Part shown: positions 1 through 8,381 of the stretch, piece after piece
Position numbering within the stretch: the first letter of the stretch is position 1
How the letters are laid out: each line of letters starts with the position of its first letter
NCBI GenBank assembly: GCA_965204925.1
Contig: OZ242021.1
Span: forward strand, 2,046,001 to 2,110,000
Direction of reading: 5' to 3'
Length of the DNA stretch: 64,000 nucleotides
From: G963663315 sp965204925
Lineage (GTDB): Bacteria; Pseudomonadota; Gammaproteobacteria; Arenicellales; Poriferihabitantaceae
The notes under the pieces: generated by a model
Databases searched by the model: none
Told to the model about the DNA's origin: nothing
Seen by the model: only the letters and a program-made list of their open reading frames with translations
Program-made: the position numbers and the translations under genes

Positions 1-1
1 A

Positions 2-1464
2 GGCAGTGGCTACGGACGCACCCTGCTGTGCTTTTTGCAGTTCTTTGTGGTCAGCAACCGAAGCGATACGTGGTATTTCGCGAACAACAACCGCTGTCAC
101 TTTACCTTCAATGCGGACGAGCGGTTTCTGCCGTTCTATCAGTTTGCCAGCGAAAATAACCAGAAGGTCACTCATCTGGACAGCTTTGCAGAGATGTTTT
201 TGGTCAAATGCCATCTCGCTGAAGTGATCAGCCGCTATATGGTTGTGGTCGCCAGTGAACGACGACTGGTGATGATGCGCCCCTATCAGATCTATGCTGT
301 CAAGGCGATTTTGGAGTGCATTAACCAGAATTCCGGGAATGGCTATATCTGGCACACAACCGGCAGCGGCAAGACGTTGACATCCTTCAAGGCCTCAATA
401 CTGCTCAGGGACAACCCGGAAGTTGAGAAATGCCTGTTTGTCGTGGACCGCAAGGACCTGGATCGCCAGACACGGGAGGAATTCAACCGGTTTCAGGAAG
501 GTTGTGTCGAGGAAAATACCAACACGGAAACTCTGGTTCGCCGCCTGCTGTCGGATGATTACGCCGACAAAGTCATTGTCACGACCATCCAGAAGCTCGG
601 TCTAGCTCTGGATACCGGAAACGCGCAGGGCTACAGACAACGCCTGGCCCCTTTGAGTGTGAAGCGCGTAGTGTTCATTTTTGATGAGTGTCATCGTTCG
701 CAGTTCGGTGAGAACCACAGGGCAATCAGAGAGTTTTTCCCGAACGCTCAACTGTTCGGGTTTACCGGCACGCCGATTTTTGAAGAAAACGCGACCTGTC
801 AGAAGATCACAGGAAAACAGGCATCGTATGTCACCACCAAAGATATTTTCCAGCATGAGCTGCATGCCTATACGATCACGCATGCTATTGATGATCGAAA
901 CGTTTTGCGCTTCAGAGTGATGGATATGACGCGCCCGGCAGAGAGGATGCGCAACTCGACTTCGAGTTGGCCCTGTTTGCTTCTGCGATGATCGACTATG
1001 ATTACATCATGGCTCTGATCGCCGACTACTCGCAGCAGGAACCGGAGCAACAGAGAATGACCCGCGACCAGCTTGTCGGGTTAATTCAGTCCGATGCGAA
1101 ATTCATGGATGACCGCGACGACATCGTGGCCTACGTCAATACGTTGCAAGTGGGCGCGGGGTTAAGTAAGGAAGAAATTCGCAGCGGCTTTGAACAGTTC
1201 AGGGAAGAGAAAAGGGCAAGCGCCCTCGCCGCAATCGCCGATAGTCACGGCCTGGATCTGTCCTCGCTTCAGAATTTTCTGGACACCGTTTTGCGGCGCA
1301 TGATCTTTGACGGAGAACAGTTGAGCGACCTGCTCGCCCCGCTTGATCTGGGTTGGAAGGCGCGAACGCAGAAAGAACTGGCATTGATGAAAGATCTGAT
1401 ACCCCATCTGCACAGAATGGCCCATGGGCGGGAAATCTCCGGGCTTGGAGCTTATGAGCGGTGA
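2..1464 (+). pseudogene. hsdR: hsdR remnant, type I restriction enzyme R subunit (5' end outside window)
   Basis: This is the motor and endonuclease subunit of a type I restriction-modification complex, now broken. The first reading frame is open from the left edge to 991. It shows the SF2 helicase block: Walker A HTTGSGKT (about 352-375), the DECH box (about 682-693) and FTGTP (about 760-775). It then runs into a stop. A second frame continues to 1464 with the typical C-terminal part (DYDYIMALI onward, then the helical HsdM-contacting region). The segment that should join them, about 200 residues of helicase domain 2, is missing and the frame shifts near 930-960. Internal deletion plus frameshift means no working HsdR. 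hsdM follows in the same direction. The N-terminal nuclease domain lies outside the window and cannot be judged. Confidence 0.85.
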
Positions 1465-1587
1465 GGTCATGAGAGAAGGAACGCTTCCCGATCCGGGTTC
1501 TGTGGCGAAGCATTTGCGACAAAAATTGGATAACAAAAAATATGTCCTTATTTTTTGCCCGCGTGTAGACAAACAGGCAGGCGCAAA

Positions 1588-1710
1588 ATGACCGAGCAAG
1601 AACAGAAAAAACTCGGTGATACTCTCTGGAACATCGCAAATCAACTTCGCGGAGCCATGAACGCGGACGATTTCCGCGATTATATGCTTTCCTTCCTTTT
1701 TCTTCGCTAG
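1588..1710 (+). pseudogene. hsdM: hsdM 5' fragment, type I methyltransferase, cut by IS
   Basis: The first 40 codons read as the start of a type I DNA methyltransferase M subunit (MTEQEQKKLGDTLWNIANQ, then FRDYMLSFLFLR). The match to family N-termini ends exactly where the terminal inverted repeat of an IS5-family element begins, and an in-frame TAG is formed at the junction. No continuation of hsdM and no hsdS is found to the right of the element, so the remainder was deleted rather than only interrupted. Order hsdR-hsdM with about 120 nt between them. The fragment should be non-functional. Confidence 0.8.
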
Positions 1711-2535
1711 ATACTGTCGTCACAAGAAAGGTATAGTATATAGTATAATTGAGGGAAGCAAATCTTTTGGTTGATTGAGATGACTGATTCCCATCGTAGA
1801 CATGATATTTCGGACCGCGTATGGTCCTTGCTGAAGCCTCATCTGCCCGGTCGAAGAGGCCAGTGGGGAGGGGTCGCCGAGGACAATCGGCGTTTTCTCA
1901 ATGCAGTGTTCCGGATTCTTCGTACCGGGGCGCCGTGGCGGGACCTGCCACCGGATTACGGCGACTGGAAGAACACCCATCGGCGCTTCTGCCGTTGGCG
2001 GGACAAGGGGATTTGGGAGGGGTTGTTGGAACGGGTCATGGAAGAACCGGATTACGAATGGCTGATGATAGATGCGAGTTATGTCAAGGCGCCTCCTCAT
2101 GGGACTGGAGCGCGGGGCGGAAATCAGGCGATGGATCGCACAAAAGGGGGCTTAACACGAAACTGCATCTGGTCGTGGATGCGCATGGTATGCCGGTCCG
2201 AGCCGTTGTTACGGAAGGTACCGCCGCTGATTGTCGCCAGGCTGACCTCTTGATCAAGGGGATTGATGCGGGCGCTCTGTTGGCGGATCGGGCTTACGAC
2301 ACCGATGCCATTGTGGCGTACTGCGCCGAGCGGGGGATGGAGCCGGTGATTCCGTCGAAGCGCAATCGCCATGCGTATCTCTACCGTCTGCGGCATCTGG
2401 TGGAGAATGCTTTTCTGCATCTCAAGCGCTGGCGGGGCATCGCCACTCGTTATACCAGGAATGCCAATTCCTTCCTCGCCGCGATTCATATCCGATGCCT
2501 CGCCCTGTGGACTGCCATCTTGTGACGACAATATC
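1710..2535 (+). mobile_element. IS5-family insertion sequence (826 bp)
   Basis: The ends carry near-perfect terminal inverted repeats, 16 of 17 positions matching: 1710-1726 (GATACTGTCGTCACAAG) against the complement of 2519-2535. A DDE transposase fills the interior in two overlapping frames, as in the IS427/IS1031 group of IS5. The bases outside the two ends do not show a clear target duplication, and the interrupted hsdM does not resume on the right. This suggests that a deletion next to the element followed insertion. Confidence 0.85.
1780..2525 (+). CDS. IS5-family transposase, two frames joined by a -1 shift
   Basis: The N-terminal part (ATG 1780, HDISDRVWSLLKPHLPGR, then the first catalytic Asp in MIDASYVK) reads in one frame up to the GGNQAMDRTKGGL region. 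From there the conserved continuation (NTKLHLVVDAHGMPVR, LLADRAYDTD with the second Asp, and LVENAFLHLKRWRGIATRY with the catalytic Glu) is in the -1 frame. The switch falls on an AAAAGGGGG run near 2140-2150, a plausible slip site. IS427-type members commonly make a fusion transposase by frameshifting, so this may be functional. A fixed indel giving a dead gene is the alternative. An in-frame TTG at 1771 is a less likely start. Confidence 0.8.
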
Positions 2536-2648
2536 GAGGGTAGAAAGACGAGCGCGCGTTGTCCGCTATCCTCCTGTGAACCTGCCACGGAGGATATGCT
2601 ACCTCTCGTGTGTTATGATCAGCAGATATCCTCCAACAGGTAACGAAC

Positions 2649-4318
2649 ATGGACAAGCGCAGACTGCCGATCGGCACGCAGGCCTTCCGTAACCTGCGTG
2701 GCAGGGAGTGCTATTATGTAGACAAGACCGCCCATATAGAACGATTGGTCGATGAAGGCGAATACTACTTCCTGTCGCGTCCGCGGCGTTTCGGCAAGAG
2801 TTTGCTGATAGATACCCTGCATGAACTGTTTGCCGGCAGCGAGGAGTTATTCCGCGGGCTTTATATTCATGAGCGTTGGGACTGGAACGACAAACATCCG
2901 GTGGTGCGTCTGAGCTTTGACGCGAACTACAGCGAATCGGGGAACCTGAAGAGCAATATCTTCAGCCAACTGGCAACGCATGAGATAGAGGCAGGCATTC
3001 AGCCGCCGCCGGAGGCCTCTACCGCCCCGGACCGCCTGCAACACCTGATTATCAGTCTCTGGCGCGCTACCGGACAACAGGTCGTGGTACTGATAGACGA
3101 ATACGACAAGCCGATACTGGATGCGCTGGAGAACCCGCAACTGGCGCGTGAGAACCGCGATTATCTGCGCGGATTCTACGGCATGATCAAGGGCTGCGCC
3201 CGCTACATCCGTTTTGTCTTTATCACCGGCATCAGCATGTACTCGAAGGTCAGCCTGTTCTCGGTGCTGAATAACCTTTACGACCTCAGCCTGAATCCCG
3301 ACTATGCCACCCTGTGCGGTTATACCGATGACGACCTTGAAACCGTGTTCGCCCCCGAACTGGCGAGTGTGACGGACGATGACCGCGAGAATATTCGCCA
3401 CTGGTACAACGGCTATCACTGGCTGGGCAACGAGAAGGTTTACAACCCGTTCGATATCCTGCTGTATTTCAGGAACCGGAAGTTCATTCCCTGGTGGTAT
3501 GAGACCGGCACGCCTTCTTTTTTGTACGAGCGCATGGCAAGCGGAGCGGTCAATACACTTGATTTGGAAAACCTGAGCATGTCCCGCAGGAATTTGTCCA
3601 CGTTCGAGGTAGGGCGAGTCAATCTGAACGCCCTGTTATTCCAGTGCGGGTATCTGACTATTGTCGAGGAAGAAGTTCGTCCGGAAGGAATCTTATTCAC
3701 GCTGGACTATCCCAATCACGAGGTGCGCCTGAGTCTGAACCAGGAATTGCTGGACGCGGTTACCGGAGATTTGGAGAAAGCCTCGGAGGATGGCAGGGCG
3801 CTGATTGCCTTGCTGGACGCCAACGACTTTGCGGGATTCGAGCGGGAATCCACGTATCAGGCAGTGCGGGTATCTGACTTCTTCGCCGGTATTCCGATAT
3901 CGAGGTGCGCCTGAGTGGCGGACGTCGGTTACCGGACATTTGGTATTGAAAGCCTCGGAGGATGGCAATTGCCTGTGCTGGACGAGTTACAGGGCGGTAG
4001 CGAGGTCGTAGCGAGGGTCATTATGCGACCGTGCTGTACGCCTGTTTCCGCGCCCTGGGTCTGGAGATGCGGGTAGAGGAGTCTACCGGTCGGGGTCGTT
4101 CGGACATGGTATTGATGCGTGAGGGTCAGGTATTTGTGCTGGAGTTCAAGGTAGCGGATGATGAGTCGCAGGCTGCGGTGAAGGCGGATGAGGCGCTTGC
4201 GCAGATAGTAAGTAAGGATTATGCGGGTAGGTACTGTACGGGGAATCAGCGCATTCATTTACTGGCGGTGATTTTCAATCGCAAGACGCGCAATCTGGCG
4301 ATGCTGCGGGCGGGGTGA
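2649..4318 (+). pseudogene. AAA-ATPase-like / PD-(D/E)XK protein, frameshifted with internal duplication
   Basis: The first 410 codons read as an AAA-ATPase-like protein of the PF09820 type: N-terminal LPIGTQAFRNLR, YYVDKTAHIERL, nucleotide loop SRPRRFGKSLL and Walker B VVVLIDEYDKP. These proteins normally run about 520 residues and end in a PD-(D/E)XK nuclease-like domain. Here that domain appears only in another frame, from about 4031 to 4318 (GRSDMVLM then VLEFKV). Between the two, at 3862-3967, three blocks of the preceding coding sequence recur in the same order but shortened. The reading frame is therefore lost after an imperfect duplication. Function of the family is uncertain (proposed roles in defence or mobile elements). 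The gene begins about 110 nt after the IS5 end, so its native 5' context is lost. Confidence 0.75.
3642..3967 (+). repeat. Imperfect tandem duplication inside the broken AAA-ATPase gene
   Basis: Three blocks are repeated in order. CAGTGCGGGTATCTGAC occurs at 3642-3658 and 3862-3878. CGAGGTGCGCCTGAGT occurs at 3719-3734 and 3901-3916. AAAGCCTCGGAGGATGGCA occurs at 3777-3795 and 3949-3967. The spacing between blocks is shorter in the second copy, so the duplicate has lost bases internally. The second copy causes the loss of reading frame. Confidence 0.8.
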
Positions 4319-4322
4319 ATCA

Positions 4323-4616
4323 ATGAGTACGGTTGATTGCCAAATGGAAAAGACGTTACAGACAAGCGGCCCGCTTGAAATCCTTTTCTACTATCGGCAA
4401 GAATGTGAGCTTTGCGAGCAGATGGAGTTCGAGATCAGGGAGTATATTTCTACGTTTCATCCGGATTCGGATATCCGCATTGATATGCGGGATGTGGACG
4501 ATGACCGGCAATGGTGTGAAAAATATGGCGAGTACGTGCCTGCCCTGGTTATCAACGATGAACAAATATGCCACTATTTCTTCGATTGCGATAAAGTCCG
4601 GTTGGCGTTTGAATAA
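4323..4616 (+). CDS. Glutaredoxin/thioredoxin-like small redox protein
   Basis: A 97-residue cytosolic protein with a thioredoxin-fold start, LEILFYYRQECELCEQME, carrying a CELC redox pair near residues 29-32, and the cis-Pro region YVPALVINDEQICHYFFD near 71-88. The pattern fits the small glutaredoxin-like (DUF836) group that reduces disulfides. No signal peptide is present. An in-frame ATG at 4344 would drop seven poorly conserved residues and could be the true start. It lies 20 nt ahead of the FAD-linked oxidase gene on the same strand and may be co-transcribed with it. Physiological partner unknown. Confidence 0.75.
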   Translation: MSTVDCQMEKTLQTSGPLEILFYYRQECELCEQMEFEIREYISTFHPDSDIRIDMRDVDDDRQWCEKYGEYVPALVINDEQICHYFFDCDKVRLAFE

Positions 4617-4636
4617 TAATCAGGAGGCTGGCAACC

Positions 4637-6025
4637 ATGCTCAAATTGCGACAGGTTTATAACTATGACGCGGGTCTTGATGAACTGATCGGCGCTTTTG
4701 GCGATCAGGTACAAACTACCGAATCTGTTTGTCGCCAGTATGGCAAGGATGAGTCATTTCATCCTGCGTCTCCGCCTCATGCAGTGGTTCAACCTGAAAA
4801 CTCCGAACAGGTGCAGCGTATTGTGCAGATTTGCCGCAAGCACAGGATGCCGATTGTTCCACATGGCGCCGGCACCTCGCTTGAGGGCAATATCGCGGCG
4901 TTGAGAGGAGGTATATGTATCGACAGTGGTCGTATGAATTCGATTGTCCGGCTCAATGCAGAGGATTTTGATGTGGTCGTACAACCCGGCATAACCCGGC
5001 GGCAGTTGAATCAGTCACTGAAGGGAAGCGGGTTGTTCTTTCCGATTGATCCCGGGGCGGACGCCACCATTGGCGGTATGGCCGCCACCCGGGCATCGGG
5101 GACCAATGCGGTCAGGTACGGATCGATGCGGGATAATGTCATCAATATTGAAATGGTACTGGCAGACGGTTCGATCATTAAAACGGCCAGACGCGCCAGA
5201 AAATCATCTGCCGGTTATGATCTGACCCGGTTGATGGTTGGTTCCGAAGGCACGCTGGGGTTTTTTACCGAACTTACCGTCAAGTTGTACCCGGCGCCGG
5301 AGTCCATGTCCGCCGCGGTATGCAATTTCGCAAGCGTTGAGGGCGCCGTGGATACTGTGATTGAAATGATCCAGTATGGTATTCCGGTTGCCCGCGTTGA
5401 ATTGCTTGACGCGTTGAGCGTGAAGGCGCTGAATCTGTATTCGAAGACGAATTTTAACGAAGCGCCGACTTTGTTCTTCGAATTCCATGGCAGTGAACAA
5501 GGTGTTGAGGAGCAGGCCGTATTGACCCAGGAAATTGCCAGCCAGAATAGCGGCAGCGAATTCAAATGGACTACCAGTACCGAGGAGCGCAGCAGAATGT
5601 GGCGCGCGCGTCATGATGCCGCCTGGGCGCACAAGATGCTCCATCCGAAGGGAGAGATCTGGGCGACGGATGTCTGTGTACCGATTTCCCGTCTCGCGGA
5701 CTGTATCGGGCAGACCCGGGCCGATATAGAACAGTCGCAAATTCTGGCTCCGATTGTCGGACATGTCGGGGACGGAAATTTTCATCTGATCATGCTGGTT
5801 GACCATGACAATGCGGATGAAGTGCGAGCGGCCGAAGCCTTGCATGAAAGAATGGTCTTGCGGGCGCTGGAAATGGAGGGAACCTGTACCGGTGAGCATG
5901 GCATTGGTTATGGCAAGCTCGGCTTTCTGAAGCTGGAACATGGGGAGGCAGTCAATACGATGCGTTTGATCAAGCAGGCTCTGGATCCGGATAACATTTT
6001 CAATCCCGGCAAGATAATCGAGTGA
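4637..6025 (+). CDS. FAD-linked oxidase, D-lactate dehydrogenase / glycolate oxidase GlcD type
   Basis: A 462-residue flavoprotein of the FAD_binding_4/FAD-oxidase_C family. The N-terminal FAD site is visible as PHGAGTSLEGN (about 76-86) and the PIDPGADATIGGM and ASGTNAVRYG motifs (about 137-165). The C-terminal substrate domain ends in the family signature CTGEHGIGYGKLGFL and NPGKII. Family members oxidise 2-hydroxy acids such as D-lactate or glycolate and pass electrons to cytochrome or quinone; the exact substrate cannot be read here. Length is normal for D-lactate dehydrogenase (cytochrome). AGGAGG lies about 8 nt before the ATG. Its stop overlaps the start of the next gene by four bases (GTGA). 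Confidence 0.88.
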   Translation: MLKLRQVYNYDAGLDELIGAFGDQVQTTESVCRQYGKDESFHPASPPHAVVQPENSEQVQRIVQICRKHRMPIVPHGAGTSLEGNIAALRGGICIDSGRMNSIVRLNAEDFDVVVQPGITRRQLNQSLKGSGLFFPIDPGADATIGGMAATRASGTNAVRYGSMRDNVINIEMVLADGSIIKTARRARKSSAGYDLTRLMVGSEGTLGFFTELTVKLYPAPESMSAAVCNFASVEGAVDTVIEMIQYGIPVARVELLDALSVKALNLYSKTNFNEAPTLFFEFHGSEQGVEEQAVLTQEIASQNSGSEFKWTTSTEERSRMWRARHDAAWAHKMLHPKGEIWATDVCVPISRLADCIGQTRADIEQSQILAPIVGHVGDGNFHLIMLVDHDNADEVRAAEALHERMVLRALEMEGTCTGEHGIGYGKLGFLKLEHGEAVNTMRLIKQALDPDNIFNPGKIIE

Positions 6026-6678
6026 CCCGCGTCATTACTGTTATTCCCGACCAGTGCCGCTATATCCCTTATTTTCTCGAACCTGCACAGGGATATGATC
6101 TCTATGATCATCTTCTTGAGCAGACCGACTGGAAGCAGCGCAGCGTAAGAGCGCTGGGCAAGGTCTGGCAAGCGCCGCGGCTCAGCGCCTGGTATGGAGA
6201 CCCGCATGCGCTTTACCGCTATTCCGGCAAGGTGAATGTTCCGCTCCCCTGGTTCGATCATTTGCAGAGCCTGCGTGAGCGGGTGCAGACTGTTACCCGC
6301 TGCCGCTTTAACAGTGTGCTGTTGAATTACTATCGGGACGGGAATGACGGGGTGGGACCTCATAGCGACAATGAGCAGGGACTGGGGGCGCGCCCGGTGA
6401 TCGCATCGGTCAGTCTGGGCGCGACCCGGCGTTTTATCTTGCATCCGCGCAAATTCAACAGTGCCGCGAGTATCCGTATCGATCTGGTCCATGGTTCAAT
6501 GCTGATCATGTCGGGCCTGTGCCAGCGTCAGTGGAAACATTCAGTGCCGAAGTCGAAAAAACCGGTCGGCCCCCGCATCAATCTGACGTTCAGAAATATT
6601 GTGTCCGCGGATATTGGTCGCCGTGAGAACGCGGTCGGACAGGCGGGCTATCGGCCGCCGGTTTTCAGCAAGACATAG
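6022..6678 (+). CDS. AlkB-like 2-oxoglutarate/Fe(II) dioxygenase
   Basis: A 218-residue member of the AlkB demethylase family, which removes alkyl groups from DNA or RNA bases. The core double-stranded beta-helix motifs are visible: NSVLLNYYRDGNDGVGPHSD with the iron-binding His-x-Asp, ASVSLGATRRFILHPR, MLIMSG, then QRQWKHSVPK with the distal His, and RINLTFRNI with the 2-oxoglutarate-binding Arg. The start is a GTG overlapping the upstream stop, which indicates translational coupling. The 3' end overlaps the convergent Smr gene by 31 nt. It resembles the ALKBH2/3-like branch rather than E. coli AlkB; substrate is not determined. Confidence 0.85.
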   Translation: MTRVITVIPDQCRYIPYFLEPAQGYDLYDHLLEQTDWKQRSVRALGKVWQAPRLSAWYGDPHALYRYSGKVNVPLPWFDHLQSLRERVQTVTRCRFNSVLLNYYRDGNDGVGPHSDNEQGLGARPVIASVSLGATRRFILHPRKFNSAASIRIDLVHGSMLIMSGLCQRQWKHSVPKSKKPVGPRINLTFRNIVSADIGRRENAVGQAGYRPPVFSKT

Positions 6679-7226
6679 GTAGCGCCGCTGCCACCGTGTC
6701 GGGACTGGGCGGGACAGTAAGCCTTGACGACGGAGACCTTCCGCAACCACTCGAACGTAAATTGCCTGAGCACGCCTTGCCCGCCTTGCGAGCGGTTGCC
6801 CTTGCCGTGGATGATCAGCACGCAGGCCAGACGCTCTTGCCGGGCTTCTGCAATGAATTGCTCAAGGATATTCTCCGCCTCAAATTTTTTGTATCCATGC
6901 AGATCAAGGTTTGCCGAGATCGGGTACTGTCCGCGTTTTAATTTTCTTATGATATTTTTCTGCAAGCCGGGGCGGATGAACTGGTCGGAGCCGGGGGATT
7001 GCGCCCGGTATGTGGTATTTCCGGGGATATTTGCAGATATTCCGCCCCGCCTGAGGGGGCGGGTTCGCGCGGGGTTGGCGGGAGGCCGGGGGAGATCGGC
7101 AAGCGGGTTGTTGCGGTCCCGGTGATAATTTCCAGGCTGCGTACCGAGGTCGGACATGGCTTTTCTGAACAACGCAACTTCATCTTCGTCGTCATTTCGA
7201 CTATTCTGATTATATCGGGGCGCCAT
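6648..7226 (-). CDS. Smr (MutS2 C-terminal-like) domain protein
   Basis: 192 residues. The last 90 form an Smr domain: LDLHGYKKFEAE (about residues 105-116), IIHGKGNRS and GGSGATYVLLK at the end. Smr domains act as nicking endonucleases or bind branched nucleic acid. The first 90 residues are charged and proline-rich with no recognisable fold, as in the SmrA/YdaL group of proteobacteria. Converges on the AlkB-like gene with a 31-nt overlap. Upstream lies the end of trxB on the same strand, 18 nt away, so both may share a transcript. Confidence 0.85.
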   Translation of the reverse strand: MAPRYNQNSRNDDEDEVALFRKAMSDLGTQPGNYHRDRNNPLADLPRPPANPARTRPLRRGGISANIPGNTTYRAQSPGSDQFIRPGLQKNIIRKLKRGQYPISANLDLHGYKKFEAENILEQFIAEARQERLACVLIIHGKGNRSQGGQGVLRQFTFEWLRKVSVVKAYCPAQSRHGGSGATYVLLKTGGR

Positions 7227-7244
7227 TAGCGGGTTATCCGGTGA

Positions 7245-8204
7245 TCAGGCGGGCCGGTTTTTCAGATAGCGGTCTGCGTCCAGCGCGGCCATGCAGCCGC
7301 TGCCGGCAGAGGTCACCGCCTGTCTGTATACAGGGTCCATTACATCACCTGCGGCAAATACTCCATCAACACTGGTCATCGTGGCATCGCCTGTGCCGCC
7401 CCGGGTAATGATATAGTCGCCCTGCATTTCCAGTTGGCCGGCAAACACGGCGGTGTTGGGCGTATGTCCAATGGCAATGAACACTCCCGGCAAGCTGATT
7501 TCCTGCATGATCCCCGATTTTACATTTTTAATACGGATACCGGTGACCCCGCTGTCATCGCCAAGCACTTCGGTGAGGATATGATCCCATTGCAGTTCAA
7601 TGTTCCCCCCCCCCTCCACGGTATTTGCCATCAGGCGATCAACCAGGATCGCTTCTGCGCGCAGCGTGCCGCGGCGATGAACCAGGGTGACTCGTGATGC
7701 GATATTGGCCAGATAGAGCGCCTCCTCGACTGCGGTGTTGCCGCCGCCGATGACTGCGACTTCCCTGTTTTTGTAGAAAAACCCGTCACAGGTGGCGCAG
7801 GCGGATACCCCTTTCCCTCTGAAGGCTTCTTCCGATGGTAGCCCCAGGTATTTTGCCGACGCTCCCGTAGCGATAATCAGGGCATCACAGGTATAAACTG
7901 TATCATCTCCGGTCAACCGAAAGGGTTTCTCCGTCAGGCTGGCGGTGTGGATATGGTCCAGGATAATCCCGGTCCCGAACCTTTGTGCATGGCGCTTCAT
8001 GCGTTCCATCAATTCCGGCCCCTGTACGCCTGCGTCATCGCCCGGCCAGTTATCCACGTCAGTCGTTGTGGCCAGCTGCCCTCCCTGTTCGATACCGCTA
8101 ATCAAAACCGGATTCCGGTTGGCTCTGGCCGCATAAACCGCGGCGCTGTAGCCTGCGGGTCCGGACCCGAGAATTAATAGCTGGCAATGTTTTTCGACAG
8201 ACAT
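7245..8204 (-). CDS. trxB: Thioredoxin reductase
   Basis: A 319-residue NADPH-dependent flavoenzyme that reduces thioredoxin in the cytosol. FAD-binding GSGPAGYSAAVYAARA is at residues about 12-27, the redox pair CATCDGF near 137, and the NADPH motif GGGNTAVEEA near 155. The C-terminal FAD motif GVFAAGDVMDP is intact. The open frame extends 85 codons upstream, but similarity begins at the ATG at 8204 (MSVEKHCQLLILGSG), which has AGGCAGG about 10 nt before it. That start is preferred. Divergent from the acyl-CoA synthetase gene across a 177-bp gap. Confidence 0.93.
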   Translation of the reverse strand: MSVEKHCQLLILGSGPAGYSAAVYAARANRNPVLISGIEQGGQLATTTDVDNWPGDDAGVQGPELMERMKRHAQRFGTGIILDHIHTASLTEKPFRLTGDDTVYTCDALIIATGASAKYLGLPSEEAFRGKGVSACATCDGFFYKNREVAVIGGGNTAVEEALYLANIASRVTLVHRRGTLRAEAILVDRLMANTVEGGGNIELQWDHILTEVLGDDSGVTGIRIKNVKSGIMQEISLPGVFIAIGHTPNTAVFAGQLEMQGDYIITRGGTGDATMTSVDGVFAAGDVMDPVYRQAVTSAGSGCMAALDADRYLKNRPA

Positions 8205-8381
8205 GTTGTTCCGACCTGCCTCTTGTACAATGACTTCGTGACCGGCTTTATAACGCAAAAAAGCTCCTGCATAAAGAGACCTGTCGCGGACAGATTCCAT
8301 TGCCGCACCCAATTCGGTCGGGAATATTTTACAATAGCGGGTTCTGACAGGGTACAAGACAGTCGTTCGGGCGGATATGCT

